Source: Streptantibioticus ferralitis | GTDB lineage: Bacteria > Actinomycetota > Actinomycetes > Streptomycetales > Streptomycetaceae | Assembly: GCF_029223525.1 (NCBI RefSeq) | Contig: NZ_JARHTQ010000016.1 | Location: 62,001-126,000 of the forward strand | Direction: 5' to 3' | Length of the DNA: 64,000 nt | Shown: positions 1 through 7,776 of the stretch, one piece after another | Position numbering within the stretch: position 1 is the first letter of the stretch | Layout: each line of letters begins with the position of its first letter | Notes under the pieces: generated by a model | What the model was told of the DNA's origin: nothing | The model's input: the letters and a program-made list of their open reading frames with translations, nothing else | Databases searched by the model: none | Program-made: the position numbers and the translations under genes

Positions 1-1713
1 ATCGCTGTGTGGGCCGCCGCCGATGGCATGCGCATCGGTGATGTGCAGGCCACCGGCCGCGCGTTGTTCCTGCGGCAGCCGCTCGGCGGGCTCGGAGCGG
101 GGATCAGGCCGGGGTCCCCAGGCCTCACCTTGACACTGTGGGCGGTGTTCCTTCTCGGCCCCACCCTTCTGGGATGGGCCGTGGTGCGGGCCTTCCGCCG
201 TCGCGTGCACGGTGCCGGAGGCGAAGGCCTGGCGACGGGCGCGGAGGCGCGGTCCGCGCTGGGTGAACAGCGGGCTCGTGACTCCGCCGCGCAGACCCGG
301 GCGGCTACGTTCACCCGGCCCGACGGCAGCTTCGACCCACGTGCGGCGGCTCGCGCCGATCTCAGGGAGGTCGGCTGGTCCCTCGGGCGCCAACTCGGCA
401 CCGGGCAGCGGCTGGTGGCGACTCCCGAGGACTCGGTCGCCGTGATCGCACCGTCGGGTGCGGGCAAGTCCCGTACGGTGGTGATCCCCGCGTGCCTCGA
501 CGCGCCGGGCCCGTTGGTCGTCACCTCCACCCGTGCCGATGTACTCGACGTCATCGCAGAGCCGCGTTCCCGGTTGGGGCGGGTCTGGGTCTTCGACCCT
601 CTCGACACGGTGGGCTGGCCGGACCCCATGGTCTGGGACCCGATAGCCGGGTGTGCGGATGGCGAGACCGCGACATCCCGGGCGTTGTCCTTCTCCGTCG
701 GCATGGGGGCGGATGACTCCTCGTCCTCCAACGCCGGATTCTTCCGCCAGACCGCCTCCTCGGCGCTGACCCGGCTGCTGCACGCGGCGGACCTGGAGCG
801 CAAGACCATCGAGCATGTGCTGCGGTGGGCCACCAACCTGGAGAACGCCAACGAACCGCGCGCCATCCTGGCTGACCACCCGCGTGCCGAACCCGGCTGG
901 GACGTCCTGCTGAGGTCGGTGTCCACCGGCGCGGACGAGACCATCGCCTCGACCCGGCAGACGCTCGCCGCCCAGATCGAACCGTTGGCCCTGCGCAAGG
1001 TGCTGCGGTGCGTCACGCCGCAACCAGGTGTGGCGTTGTTCCAACCGGACGCCTTCGTGGCGTCCCGGGACACCCTCGTGCTGATCAGTGACGCGAACGC
1101 CTCGACCAATGTGGCACCGCTGACCACCATGCTGCTCGGCGAGGTCGTCGATGCGGCGAAGCGACGTGCCCCACGCACCCCGTCCGGGCGGCTCGATCCG
1201 TTCATCCGCCTGGTGCTCGACGAGGTCGCCAACGTCGCCCCGCTGCCCAAGTTGCCCGCCCTCGCCTCCGACGCGCGCGGTTACGGCATCCACCTGGTGT
1301 ACGCCCTGCAGTCGCTCGGCCAGGCGGTACAGCGATGGGGCCGCCAGGAAGCGGACACACTCCTTGACAACGCGGCGGCAACGCTGGTCATGGGAGGTCT
1401 GAAGGACGTCGAGGCGCTGCGCCGCTTCTCCGAGCTGGTCGGCGAGACCGAACTGACCGAGGTCTCCACCCAACGCGACACCTCTCGTCTCTTCGGCTAC
1501 GGCACTGTCAAGAACGAGCGGGAGAAGCGGGTACTGCGGCCGGAGGAGATCCGGCAGTTGCCGAACGGCCAGGCACTGCTGCTGTTCCGTGGTGCTCCCG
1601 GTGTCATCGCGCAGCTCGAACCCTGGGACCAACGGCGGGAGGGTCGGCAGCTGCGCCAGGGTGAGCAGCTCACCCGGCAGCGGCGTCTGGGGACCGATCT
1701 GGAGAACGTGTGA
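1..1713 (+). CDS. VirD4/TraG-type conjugative coupling ATPase (5' end outside window)
   Basis: This is a type IV secretion coupling protein, the inner-membrane ATPase that delivers substrate DNA or protein to the secretion channel. The frame is open to the first base, and the first in-frame GTG at 7 lies just before a membrane segment, so the true start is probably upstream. One hydrophobic segment (LWAVFLLGPTLLGWAVV) near residues 43-60 is followed by the Walker A motif APSGAGKSR near residue 148. A Walker B-like LVLDEVANVAPLPKLP comes near residue 405, and a C-terminal region resembles the TraM-recognition part of the TraG family. The stop overlaps the next start by 4 bases, which marks an operon. 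It converges on the other secretion genes (5.0-14.9 kb) and presumably works with them. Family membership is clear; the substrate is unknown. Confidence 0.88.
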   Translation: MAVWAAADGMRIGDVQATGRALFLRQPLGGLGAGIRPGSPGLTLTLWAVFLLGPTLLGWAVVRAFRRRVHGAGGEGLATGAEARSALGEQRARDSAAQTRAATFTRPDGSFDPRAAARADLREVGWSLGRQLGTGQRLVATPEDSVAVIAPSGAGKSRTVVIPACLDAPGPLVVTSTRADVLDVIAEPRSRLGRVWVFDPLDTVGWPDPMVWDPIAGCADGETATSRALSFSVGMGADDSSSSNAGFFRQTASSALTRLLHAADLERKTIEHVLRWATNLENANEPRAILADHPRAEPGWDVLLRSVSTGADETIASTRQTLAAQIEPLALRKVLRCVTPQPGVALFQPDAFVASRDTLVLISDANASTNVAPLTTMLLGEVVDAAKRRAPRTPSGRLDPFIRLVLDEVANVAPLPKLPALASDARGYGIHLVYALQSLGQAVQRWGRQEADTLLDNAAATLVMGGLKDVEALRRFSELVGETELTEVSTQRDTSRLFGYGTVKNEREKRVLRPEEIRQLPNGQALLLFRGAPGVIAQLEPWDQRREGRQLRQGEQLTRQRRLGTDLENV

Positions 1714-2294
1714 GCGCCGAGCAACTGGAAGAGCTCGTCCGACAGTTCGCGTTGCGGGTCAAACGCGAGCAGCACGAGGTCGAGGAGGTCCTCGGTGAGG
1801 TGCTCCAGCGCCTGTCGGCGCTGGAGCAGGGCCAGGCCCGACAAGGCGGAACGGAAGCCGCCGCAGCGGCACCCGCCGGGGACGACCCCGCCATGCCCTC
1901 CCCCTGGTCGTACCGTGCCACCGAGAAGGACTGGCGGGACCTGGCCGGATGGGTCGACTGGATCAGCACCCACTACGCACCCCAACTCAACCTGCGCATC
2001 TGGCCGTGCTGGCCCTCGCATGGCGGAGTCGTGGAGGAACTCGCCGCCCTGCACGCCGCGTGGCGGGCGGCGGCCCTTGCCGACGCGGAGTCGCAGAGCG
2101 TCTCGCCCGACATGGCGTACTGGCATCAGATGTGGCTGTGGCCCACTCTCGACCGGATTCGGCAGAACTACATGTTCAAGAGCTGCGAGACCGACCACAC
2201 CCCCGACCGGGCAGGCCGCCCGACGGACCCGACCGTCCTGGAGAACCGCATTGCCGCCGCACCGGCCCGCGACAAGGGGAAGATGAGCACGTGA
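1710..2294 (+). CDS. DUF4913-like hypothetical protein
   Basis: The GTG start overlaps the coupling-protein stop (GTGA). The 194-residue product begins with an acidic, Gln/Glu-rich helical stretch (about residues 1-45) that could form a coiled coil. A conserved Trp-rich block follows (DLAGWVDWISTHYAPQLNLRIWPCW, then VEELAALHAAW and WHQMWLWPTLDRI), the pattern of actinobacterial DUF4913 proteins. These are commonly found next to conjugation genes and have no known reaction. No signal peptide or membrane segment is visible. Position between the coupling ATPase and a duplicated protein suggests a cytoplasmic accessory role in transfer, which is inference. Confidence 0.75.
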   Translation: MSAEQLEELVRQFALRVKREQHEVEEVLGEVLQRLSALEQGQARQGGTEAAAAAPAGDDPAMPSPWSYRATEKDWRDLAGWVDWISTHYAPQLNLRIWPCWPSHGGVVEELAALHAAWRAAALADAESQSVSPDMAYWHQMWLWPTLDRIRQNYMFKSCETDHTPDRAGRPTDPTVLENRIAAAPARDKGKMST

Positions 2295-3439
2295 ACACGT
2301 ATGAGGCACAGGGGAACCTGGCGGATCGGTACGAGCAGTTGTACTCGGCCGCGGCACGGATGCTGTGGGTACAGGAGAATCCTGCCTGGCGTCAGGACGT
2401 CTGGCCGCAGGAACGCCGTGTGGCCTGGGGCGAGTTGGAGGCAGTCCTGCGGGACGCCGACGCGAACCTGCCACAGTCCGGCACGCTTTCCGACCCGGCG
2501 CGCCATCTGCTCTCCCGGCGCGCGGCGGGCGCCGACGGCCAGGACCGACCGATCACCTTCGACGAGGCGGTACGGGACTGGAAGGCCCGGCTGGAGGCCG
2601 ACCCCGGCTTCCTGGAAGCACGGCAGGAACCCTTCCCTGACTACTACATGGAGCCGGGGGCGTGTGTGGTGGTCCACCCGTCGCGGCATCTCGCGATGGT
2701 CGGGATCTTCCCGGAACTCTTCCATCGGCTGGCACCGGGCCGCCCGGGCTGCACCATCGGGGCGGACGCCGCCGAACTCAGCCAACTGGCACACGAGGCC
2801 GCGGACGCACTGCGCGCACCGCTGACGGGCCAGGCCGCCACGTCGCACCCGGGCGCAGCGCCGTGGATCTCCCCGTCCTCCCAGCGCGTGAGCGATGTTC
2901 CCGACCTCACCGAGCGCTACGAGCGGCTGAGTCGAGCCGCATGGCGCGCGGCGGAGACGGTGCCGTCGCGCGAGGAACTGCGGGCTGCGTCGGACTACTC
3001 GGTGAAGCGCGAGGTGGCCGATGCGGCGGGGGCGGTGACGCAGCTCCTGGCGGGCCGGCAAGTCCAGGTGTGGCGAGAAGAATTCGACTTCATGGACCCG
3101 GCGCGTCACATCATGCACGCCATCGACACCGGGGATGACGGCGAGGACCGGCCGCTGTCCTTTGCGGAATCGGCTGACCGATGGCGCAAGCTGTTCGCTC
3201 AAGGACCGCTTCCGTGGACTCCGGCGGAGTACCAGGTCCAGTTCCACCCGGACCGCGGGGAGACCGACATCGCGCTGTCCGCTACCAGGGCGCTGGTCTT
3301 CGCCGAGTTGCTGGACGAGTTCGCGGCGCGCGTCTACCCCGGTCGGGAAGCAGGGGTGATCGAGTTCGGAGCGTACGAGCTCGGGCAGTTCGTAACGTGG
3401 GGTATCGGGCGTGAGCTGCGAGCTCACTCTGGATTCTGA
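2291..3439 (+). CDS. Hypothetical protein made of two diverged copies of one domain
   Basis: The chosen GTG at 2291 overlaps the previous stop (GTGA); the frame is open further upstream, but that part lies inside the DUF4913-like gene. The 382-residue soluble product has two homologous halves. The first contains LADRYEQLYSAA, then PARHLLSRRAAGADGQDRPITFDEAVRDWKARL and a segment ending in a Leu/Ala-rich helix. The second contains LTERYERLSRAA, then PARHIMHAIDTGDDGEDRPLSFAESADRW and a similar ending. I do not recognise the family. Operon position links it to the secretion locus. Confidence 0.72.
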   Translation: MNTYEAQGNLADRYEQLYSAAARMLWVQENPAWRQDVWPQERRVAWGELEAVLRDADANLPQSGTLSDPARHLLSRRAAGADGQDRPITFDEAVRDWKARLEADPGFLEARQEPFPDYYMEPGACVVVHPSRHLAMVGIFPELFHRLAPGRPGCTIGADAAELSQLAHEAADALRAPLTGQAATSHPGAAPWISPSSQRVSDVPDLTERYERLSRAAWRAAETVPSREELRAASDYSVKREVADAAGAVTQLLAGRQVQVWREEFDFMDPARHIMHAIDTGDDGEDRPLSFAESADRWRKLFAQGPLPWTPAEYQVQFHPDRGETDIALSATRALVFAELLDEFAARVYPGREAGVIEFGAYELGQFVTWGIGRELRAHSGF

Positions 3440-3453
3440 TTGGTAGTCAGTCT

Positions 3454-4962
3454 GTGGCTAATCGGCAGCGCATACTTGTCGTCTCCGACGAAAGTGGTCT
3501 TGGCCAGGGGGGTGTGCAGACTTTCAATCAAGAGCTCACCGAAGCACTTGCCAAAGAACATGACGTGACCCTCCTGACGGCGGACCCGAAGACCACCCGA
3601 CCGCACGCAGGCGCGAAGACCCTCACCATCGACCCTGCCGGAGACAGCAAGCGCGACGCTCTGACCAAGGCTGCCGAGCTGGACCCACGCAGCTATGGTC
3701 TGAACGACCCGCAGCAGGAGCCGTACGACCTGATCATCGGCCACTCCCGGTTCTCCGGACCGGCCGCGGCCGCTCTGCGGGAGAACTGGTACCCGGACGC
3801 CCGAGTCGCGCACTTCCTCCACACCAGTCCGGAGCGTCTTGACGAGGTCAAGGGCCAGCCCGAAAAGGGGGCGGCGAAGGCCGCGGTCGAACGTGAGGTG
3901 ATGCAGAAGGCCGACCTCGTCGTCGGCGTCGGCCCCCTGCTCACCGAGGAAGCCCAACGGCTGTCCGCGCAGGGTGGAGGGCGGCTCCCCGACTCGCATG
4001 AACTCGTTCCCGGCACGGGGATCGAAGAACTCGTCCAGCACTCAGGCCCGAAGGAACGCCTGAACCTGCTGCTCATGGGGCGCACCGATGACCCGATCAA
4101 GGGCGTTGACGATGCGCTCCGGGCCGTGCGCCAGCTGCGCCGCGAGGGAATGGATGTTCACCTCACTATTCGGGGGGCCAACGAAGAGACGCTGGCCCAG
4201 GTTCGCGGAGAGGCCGCGGCATTGGCCGGCGGGGCCAAGGCCGTCACGGTCCTCCCTCGTACCGACAACAAGGCCGAGCTGAACAACGACATCCGCAACG
4301 CCGATGCCGTCATCATGCCCTCCAGGCACGAGGGCTTCGGTCTGGTCGCCACCGAGGGCGCGGGTCATGGCGTGCCGATCCTGGTCAACGAGGAGAGCGG
4401 CGCAGCACGTTTCCTGAATGACGCCAAGCGCGTCCCGCCAGAGATCGGTCGGCCCTGTGTCGTCCCCGAGCCGCCGGATCCGAGCATGCGGCCCCAAGCG
4501 TGGGCCGATGCCATCCACCGACTCAAGGATGAACTTCCGCAACGGCAGCAGAACGCGGTGAAGTTGCGCGAGACCCTGAAGGGCTATTCGTGGGAGCACG
4601 CCGCTCGTGGTCTTACCGACGCGGCGATGCGGACCACGCCCGCGACACACCAGCAGCACACAACACACCATCAGCGTAGGAACGCCTCCGTCCAGGCGGC
4701 GTACGGAGAGCTCATCACCGAGGCACCGGTGGCCGAAGGGCAGGAGGCACAAGAAGCCCGGGAGGAGTTCGAAGTCAGCGAGGACCTGGTGGAGTTGCTC
4801 GGCGAGGACAGACCGAGTCTGCGGGATCGGTTGGCCAACCGCGCGGCGGCCGAGCCGGTCACCGCGCAGCCGGTCGCCGCGCCGCCGGTCATCGAAGGCC
4901 CGGCGCTGCCGCCGCCCCTCCCGCAGCAGGGCCCCGGCCACACGAAGGGGCCGTCGCTCTAG
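3454..4962 (+). CDS. GT4-family glycosyltransferase
   Basis: The product is a retaining GT-B fold glycosyltransferase. It has an N-terminal Rossmann start (RILVVSDESGLGQGGVQTFNQEL, with the GGVQTF loop typical of GT4), a C-terminal nucleotide-sugar domain starting LNLLLMGRTDDPIKGVDDALRA, and the EX7E motif inside HEGFGLVATEGAGHG near residues 292-302. Start is GTG, 14 bases after the previous stop, so it is probably cotranscribed with the coupling gene. Residues after about 385 form a Pro/Glu/Ala-rich tail that is not part of the GT fold and may be a flexible tether. There is no signal peptide, so it acts in the cytoplasm. Donor and acceptor cannot be deduced. A sugar transferase in a secretion locus is unusual. 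Confidence 0.85.
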   Translation: MANRQRILVVSDESGLGQGGVQTFNQELTEALAKEHDVTLLTADPKTTRPHAGAKTLTIDPAGDSKRDALTKAAELDPRSYGLNDPQQEPYDLIIGHSRFSGPAAAALRENWYPDARVAHFLHTSPERLDEVKGQPEKGAAKAAVEREVMQKADLVVGVGPLLTEEAQRLSAQGGGRLPDSHELVPGTGIEELVQHSGPKERLNLLLMGRTDDPIKGVDDALRAVRQLRREGMDVHLTIRGANEETLAQVRGEAAALAGGAKAVTVLPRTDNKAELNNDIRNADAVIMPSRHEGFGLVATEGAGHGVPILVNEESGAARFLNDAKRVPPEIGRPCVVPEPPDPSMRPQAWADAIHRLKDELPQRQQNAVKLRETLKGYSWEHAARGLTDAAMRTTPATHQQHTTHHQRRNASVQAAYGELITEAPVAEGQEAQEAREEFEVSEDLVELLGEDRPSLRDRLANRAAAEPVTAQPVAAPPVIEGPALPPPLPQQGPGHTKGPSL

Positions 4963-4971
4963 GCGCCCATA

Positions 4972-5000
4972 CCGGCGCACCCCTACCCGGGGTGCGCCGG
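4972..5000. terminator. Bidirectional hairpin between convergent operons
   Basis: Perfect 12-bp arms, CCGGCGCACCCC and GGGGTGCGCCGG, surround a 5-base loop. The hairpin lies 9 bases after the glycosyltransferase stop and just before the stop of the convergent minus-strand gene, where a shared terminator is expected. It lacks a T-run, as is usual in streptomycetes. Confidence 0.7.
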
Positions 5001-5007
5001 GTGGGCG

Positions 5008-5763
5008 TCAGGCGTCCGCCGGGCGTCCGCCGACTCGCAGGCTCAGCTCCCGCAGCCGCCGCTCGGCACTGGCGACTGGGCGGGGGTCCTCCCGGCAGAC
5101 CACCTGCCACATCTGGAGGACCTGCTGCCCGATGTGCAGTGCCGTGGTCGGGTCCGCGATCAGCTTCCAGGCGGCGTGCGCGTTGCGCGCCGCCTGGAGC
5201 GTCTGGTCGTACGGTGCGCCGCCCACCTCGCGCATCCGGGCGACCTGGGCGTGCAACCAGGCGGCCTGCGGGTAGTCGTTGGCCACCAGGGCCAGGTGGC
5301 CCTGGATGTGCAGGGTGTTGACCGTGTACGGATGGTCGGCGCCGTAGCGCTGGGTGAGCATCCCCACCAACTGGCCGGCGACGGTCATGGCCCGCCCGGG
5401 GGCGCCGCCGGTCTCGGCGTCCCGGATCTGCTCCCAGAACGGCTCGTACTCACGCGGCGGCGGCGCGTTCCAGTCGTGCCGCACGATCGGCTGCGGTTCC
5501 GGGTGCGGGCTGGAGGAGGCCGTCACCGTGCCGTCCACGTCCACGAAGAGCGGCCATGTGGAGCCGTCCACCTCCTTGGCGTTGACCCGCACCGGGCGGC
5601 CGAGGAACGCGGCCTTGATGGTGGCCTCACGCAGCCCGGCCACCCGGGGGTCGCCGCTGGTGGGAAGCGCTTCACCGTCCACGCTCACGCTGCCGTCGGC
5701 CATCAGCACGATGGTCATGACCGGCGACAGCGGGACGGCCGACGGATCGGATATGGCGGGCAC
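5008..5763 (-). CDS. Helical-repeat (TPR-like) protein at the end of the secretion operon
   Basis: The 251-residue product has an N-terminal beta-rich part of about 85 residues containing MTIVLMADGSVSVDGEALP and VNAKEVDGSTWPLFVDVDGTV. A helical C-terminal half follows (residues about 110-240) containing RYGADHPYTVNTLHIQGHLALV and repeated Ala/Leu helices, like the TPR proteins common in streptomycetes. No catalytic motif, signal peptide or membrane segment is seen. It is the last gene of the minus-strand secretion operon, 33 bases after the cell-wall hydrolase gene. A scaffold or chaperone role is possible but unsupported. Confidence 0.72.
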   Translation of the reverse strand: MPAISDPSAVPLSPVMTIVLMADGSVSVDGEALPTSGDPRVAGLREATIKAAFLGRPVRVNAKEVDGSTWPLFVDVDGTVTASSSPHPEPQPIVRHDWNAPPPREYEPFWEQIRDAETGGAPGRAMTVAGQLVGMLTQRYGADHPYTVNTLHIQGHLALVANDYPQAAWLHAQVARMREVGGAPYDQTLQAARNAHAAWKLIADPTTALHIGQQVLQMWQVVCREDPRPVASAERRLRELSLRVGGRPADA

Positions 5764-5796
5764 GGCTGGATCCTACTTCCTCCTGGTTCGCGCCCA

Positions 5797-6981
5797 TTAC
5801 CCCGCGTGCGGATAGTAAGGAGGCGCCCAACCCAGGTAGGTCGCCCCCCACTTGGACTCGATCTCCGTGGCGGGAACGACGTCGATGTACCCCGGCCGCA
5901 GGATGTCGTTGCTGGCGATCATGCCGTTGCCGACGTAGATGGCCACATGCCCGGCCCGTTCACCGGTGTCCCAGAACATCAGGGCGCCCGGGGGCGGATT
6001 GCGGTCGCCGTCGTGCCGCATCGACTGGGGCATGTCGACCAGGTACAGATCCTTGGCGTAATTGGTGCCCGAGAAGCTCCATCCGTACGCGATCGCGGTG
6101 AACGCCAGGCACTTGTCGTACCAGTCTCCGGAGCCGTTGACCTGCTGCTTGGCCCAGGAGATGGCGTCCTGCGAGGAGCGCGGGTTCTTGACCTGCGCAG
6201 GCCAGGGGGAGTTCCCGTCGTGGAACGGCTCACCTGGCTTCCCAGGAGTGCCGGAGTCGCCACCGGTCTGGCACTGTCCTCCGTCGTGGGTGGTACCGCC
6301 GCTCGTATCGCCGCCACCAGAGGTGGAACCCTGCGCGCTGCCGTCCCGGTTGAGGTCGATGCCCGCCTTCTGCGCGACCTGGCGTGCCTCGCCCTCCCGC
6401 GTCGCGTACAGGTCGGGGAACGCGGAGACCTGGACGGCCTGCGCCGCGTCACCCAGGGGCATGGTCAACCAGTTCTTGATGTCGACCAGGCCGGGCGGCC
6501 AGTTGGCGCCGCGACCGCCGAAGAACGCGTTGGCCGAGTACTTCGGATCCATGATCTGGTCCTTGCTGCCCCAGCCCGCCGACGGCCGCTGCTGGAACAG
6601 GCCGATGGAGTCCCGGTCCCCGTAGTCGATGTTGTGCAGTCCGGACTCCTGCAGCGCGGTCATCAGGGCGATGAGAGTGGCGCGGCCCGGCAGTTTACGG
6701 TCGGCGGCCACCCCGTCGATGACCTTGGCGTTGCTGATCTCGTCCTGCGTCGGGTCGCCGCCGCTGACCACCGTGCTGCCGTTGCCGTTTCCGTCGCCCT
6801 GCGGTTGCCCGCCACAGGTGCCGCTGTCCGCGCCGAGGGCGGCGCCGGAGCCCACGCCGCCCACCAGACCCACCAGGATCAGGAAGATCAGAAAGAGCGC
6901 CGCCGCGGCGGCGGCGACCTTCATTCCCACCGCGCGACTCGCGACTCCCGCCGCGGCCGCGACGAATTCGCGTCCCTCCAT
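5797..6981 (-). CDS. Conjugation-associated cell-wall hydrolase (lysozyme-like plus NlpC/P60-like)
   Basis: This membrane-anchored peptidoglycan hydrolase is expected to open the wall locally for the secretion channel, as TcpG and CwlT do in Gram-positive conjugation. One N-terminal membrane helix (VAAAAAALFLIFLILVGLVGG) precedes a lysozyme/SLT-like domain with ALMTALQESGLHNIDYGDRDSIGLFQQRP, where Glu of QES is the likely catalytic acid. A Gly/Thr-rich linker leads to an endopeptidase domain: KCLAFTAIAYG supplies the Cys and RAGHVAIYVGNGMIAS the His. The length (394 aa) fits bifunctional hydrolases of this type. The start lies 3 bases after the stop of the preceding VirB8-like gene. Confidence 0.85.
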   Translation of the reverse strand: MEGREFVAAAAGVASRAVGMKVAAAAAALFLIFLILVGLVGGVGSGAALGADSGTCGGQPQGDGNGNGSTVVSGGDPTQDEISNAKVIDGVAADRKLPGRATLIALMTALQESGLHNIDYGDRDSIGLFQQRPSAGWGSKDQIMDPKYSANAFFGGRGANWPPGLVDIKNWLTMPLGDAAQAVQVSAFPDLYATREGEARQVAQKAGIDLNRDGSAQGSTSGGGDTSGGTTHDGGQCQTGGDSGTPGKPGEPFHDGNSPWPAQVKNPRSSQDAISWAKQQVNGSGDWYDKCLAFTAIAYGWSFSGTNYAKDLYLVDMPQSMRHDGDRNPPPGALMFWDTGERAGHVAIYVGNGMIASNDILRPGYIDVVPATEIESKWGATYLGWAPPYYPHAG

Positions 6982-6984
6982 TCC

Positions 6985-7776
6985 TCAGGCCAAATCGGGT
7001 ATGCGGGAGACCAGCCATCCCGTGTTCCCGTAGACGAGTTCGAGATGCAGGGTGCGAGTCTGCGTGGTGGTCTTGTCCGCCGTGACCTCGATGGAGGCAG
7101 TGGTCGCCCGGTAGACACGCTCCTTCGGCAGATCCACCGGCAGGCCGTCGCCGCCCTTCTGGACCGCCACGTTCACCACGCGGGCGACGCCGCCCTGGAT
7201 CACCAGCCGCTTGAACGCCGGATCGGCGAACTGCATCAGGTTGTCGTGCAGCGCACTGGTCATCCAGGGCGTGGCGCGCTGCACCGACGGCTGCCAGGTC
7301 TGGTCCTTGACCGGGTTGCGGGTCAGGTATGCCGTGATGAACGCGGACGCCACCGCGTCCGGGTTCTGCGTGTCAACCACCGGTGACGCGGAGGCCGTTG
7401 GTGCGGACGCACCCGTGCTGTCGGACGGCGGCGCGATGGACGGCGCGACCGCGGTCGGCGAGGCGGCGGCGGTCGCACCACCGGACTTCCCCCCGCTGTG
7501 CGACAGCCACGCGGTGCCCGCTCCGATCAGCAGGATCACCGCCATGACGACGATCACGCCGCCCGGGGTGACCGGCTCCGCCTCGCGTTTGCGTTGGATC
7601 CACTCCTTGCGGGCGTCCCGGTCGTCCGCCCGCCACTGCTTGCGGGCCCGTCTGCGCTGCCGCTTGCTGTCCTGCGGGGACACGAGGTCGTCGGGGTAGG
7701 CGTAGTCGGCCTTCAGCAGATCGCGCCAGTGCTGCGGGGGCGGCGGCTTGCGTCGGGATTCCTTGTCGTCGGACAC
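6985..7776 (-). CDS. VirB8/TcpC-like bitopic channel protein
   Basis: The 263-residue product has a basic, charged cytoplasmic N-terminus (about residues 1-70) and one membrane helix (GVIVVMAVILLIGAGTAWLS). A Ser/Thr/Ala-rich linker is followed by an external domain of about 130 residues starting AVASAFITAYLTRNPVKDQTW, with an NTF2-like pattern as in TcpC and VirB8. Such proteins form the periplasmic or extracellular core scaffold of the channel. Its stop is 3 bases from the hydrolase start and its start directly abuts the stop of the VirB6-like gene. The operon also encodes a larger TcpC-like protein at its head, so two VirB8-like subunits are present. Confidence 0.75.
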   Translation of the reverse strand: MSDDKESRRKPPPPQHWRDLLKADYAYPDDLVSPQDSKRQRRRARKQWRADDRDARKEWIQRKREAEPVTPGGVIVVMAVILLIGAGTAWLSHSGGKSGGATAAASPTAVAPSIAPPSDSTGASAPTASASPVVDTQNPDAVASAFITAYLTRNPVKDQTWQPSVQRATPWMTSALHDNLMQFADPAFKRLVIQGGVARVVNVAVQKGGDGLPVDLPKERVYRATTASIEVTADKTTTQTRTLHLELVYGNTGWLVSRIPDLA

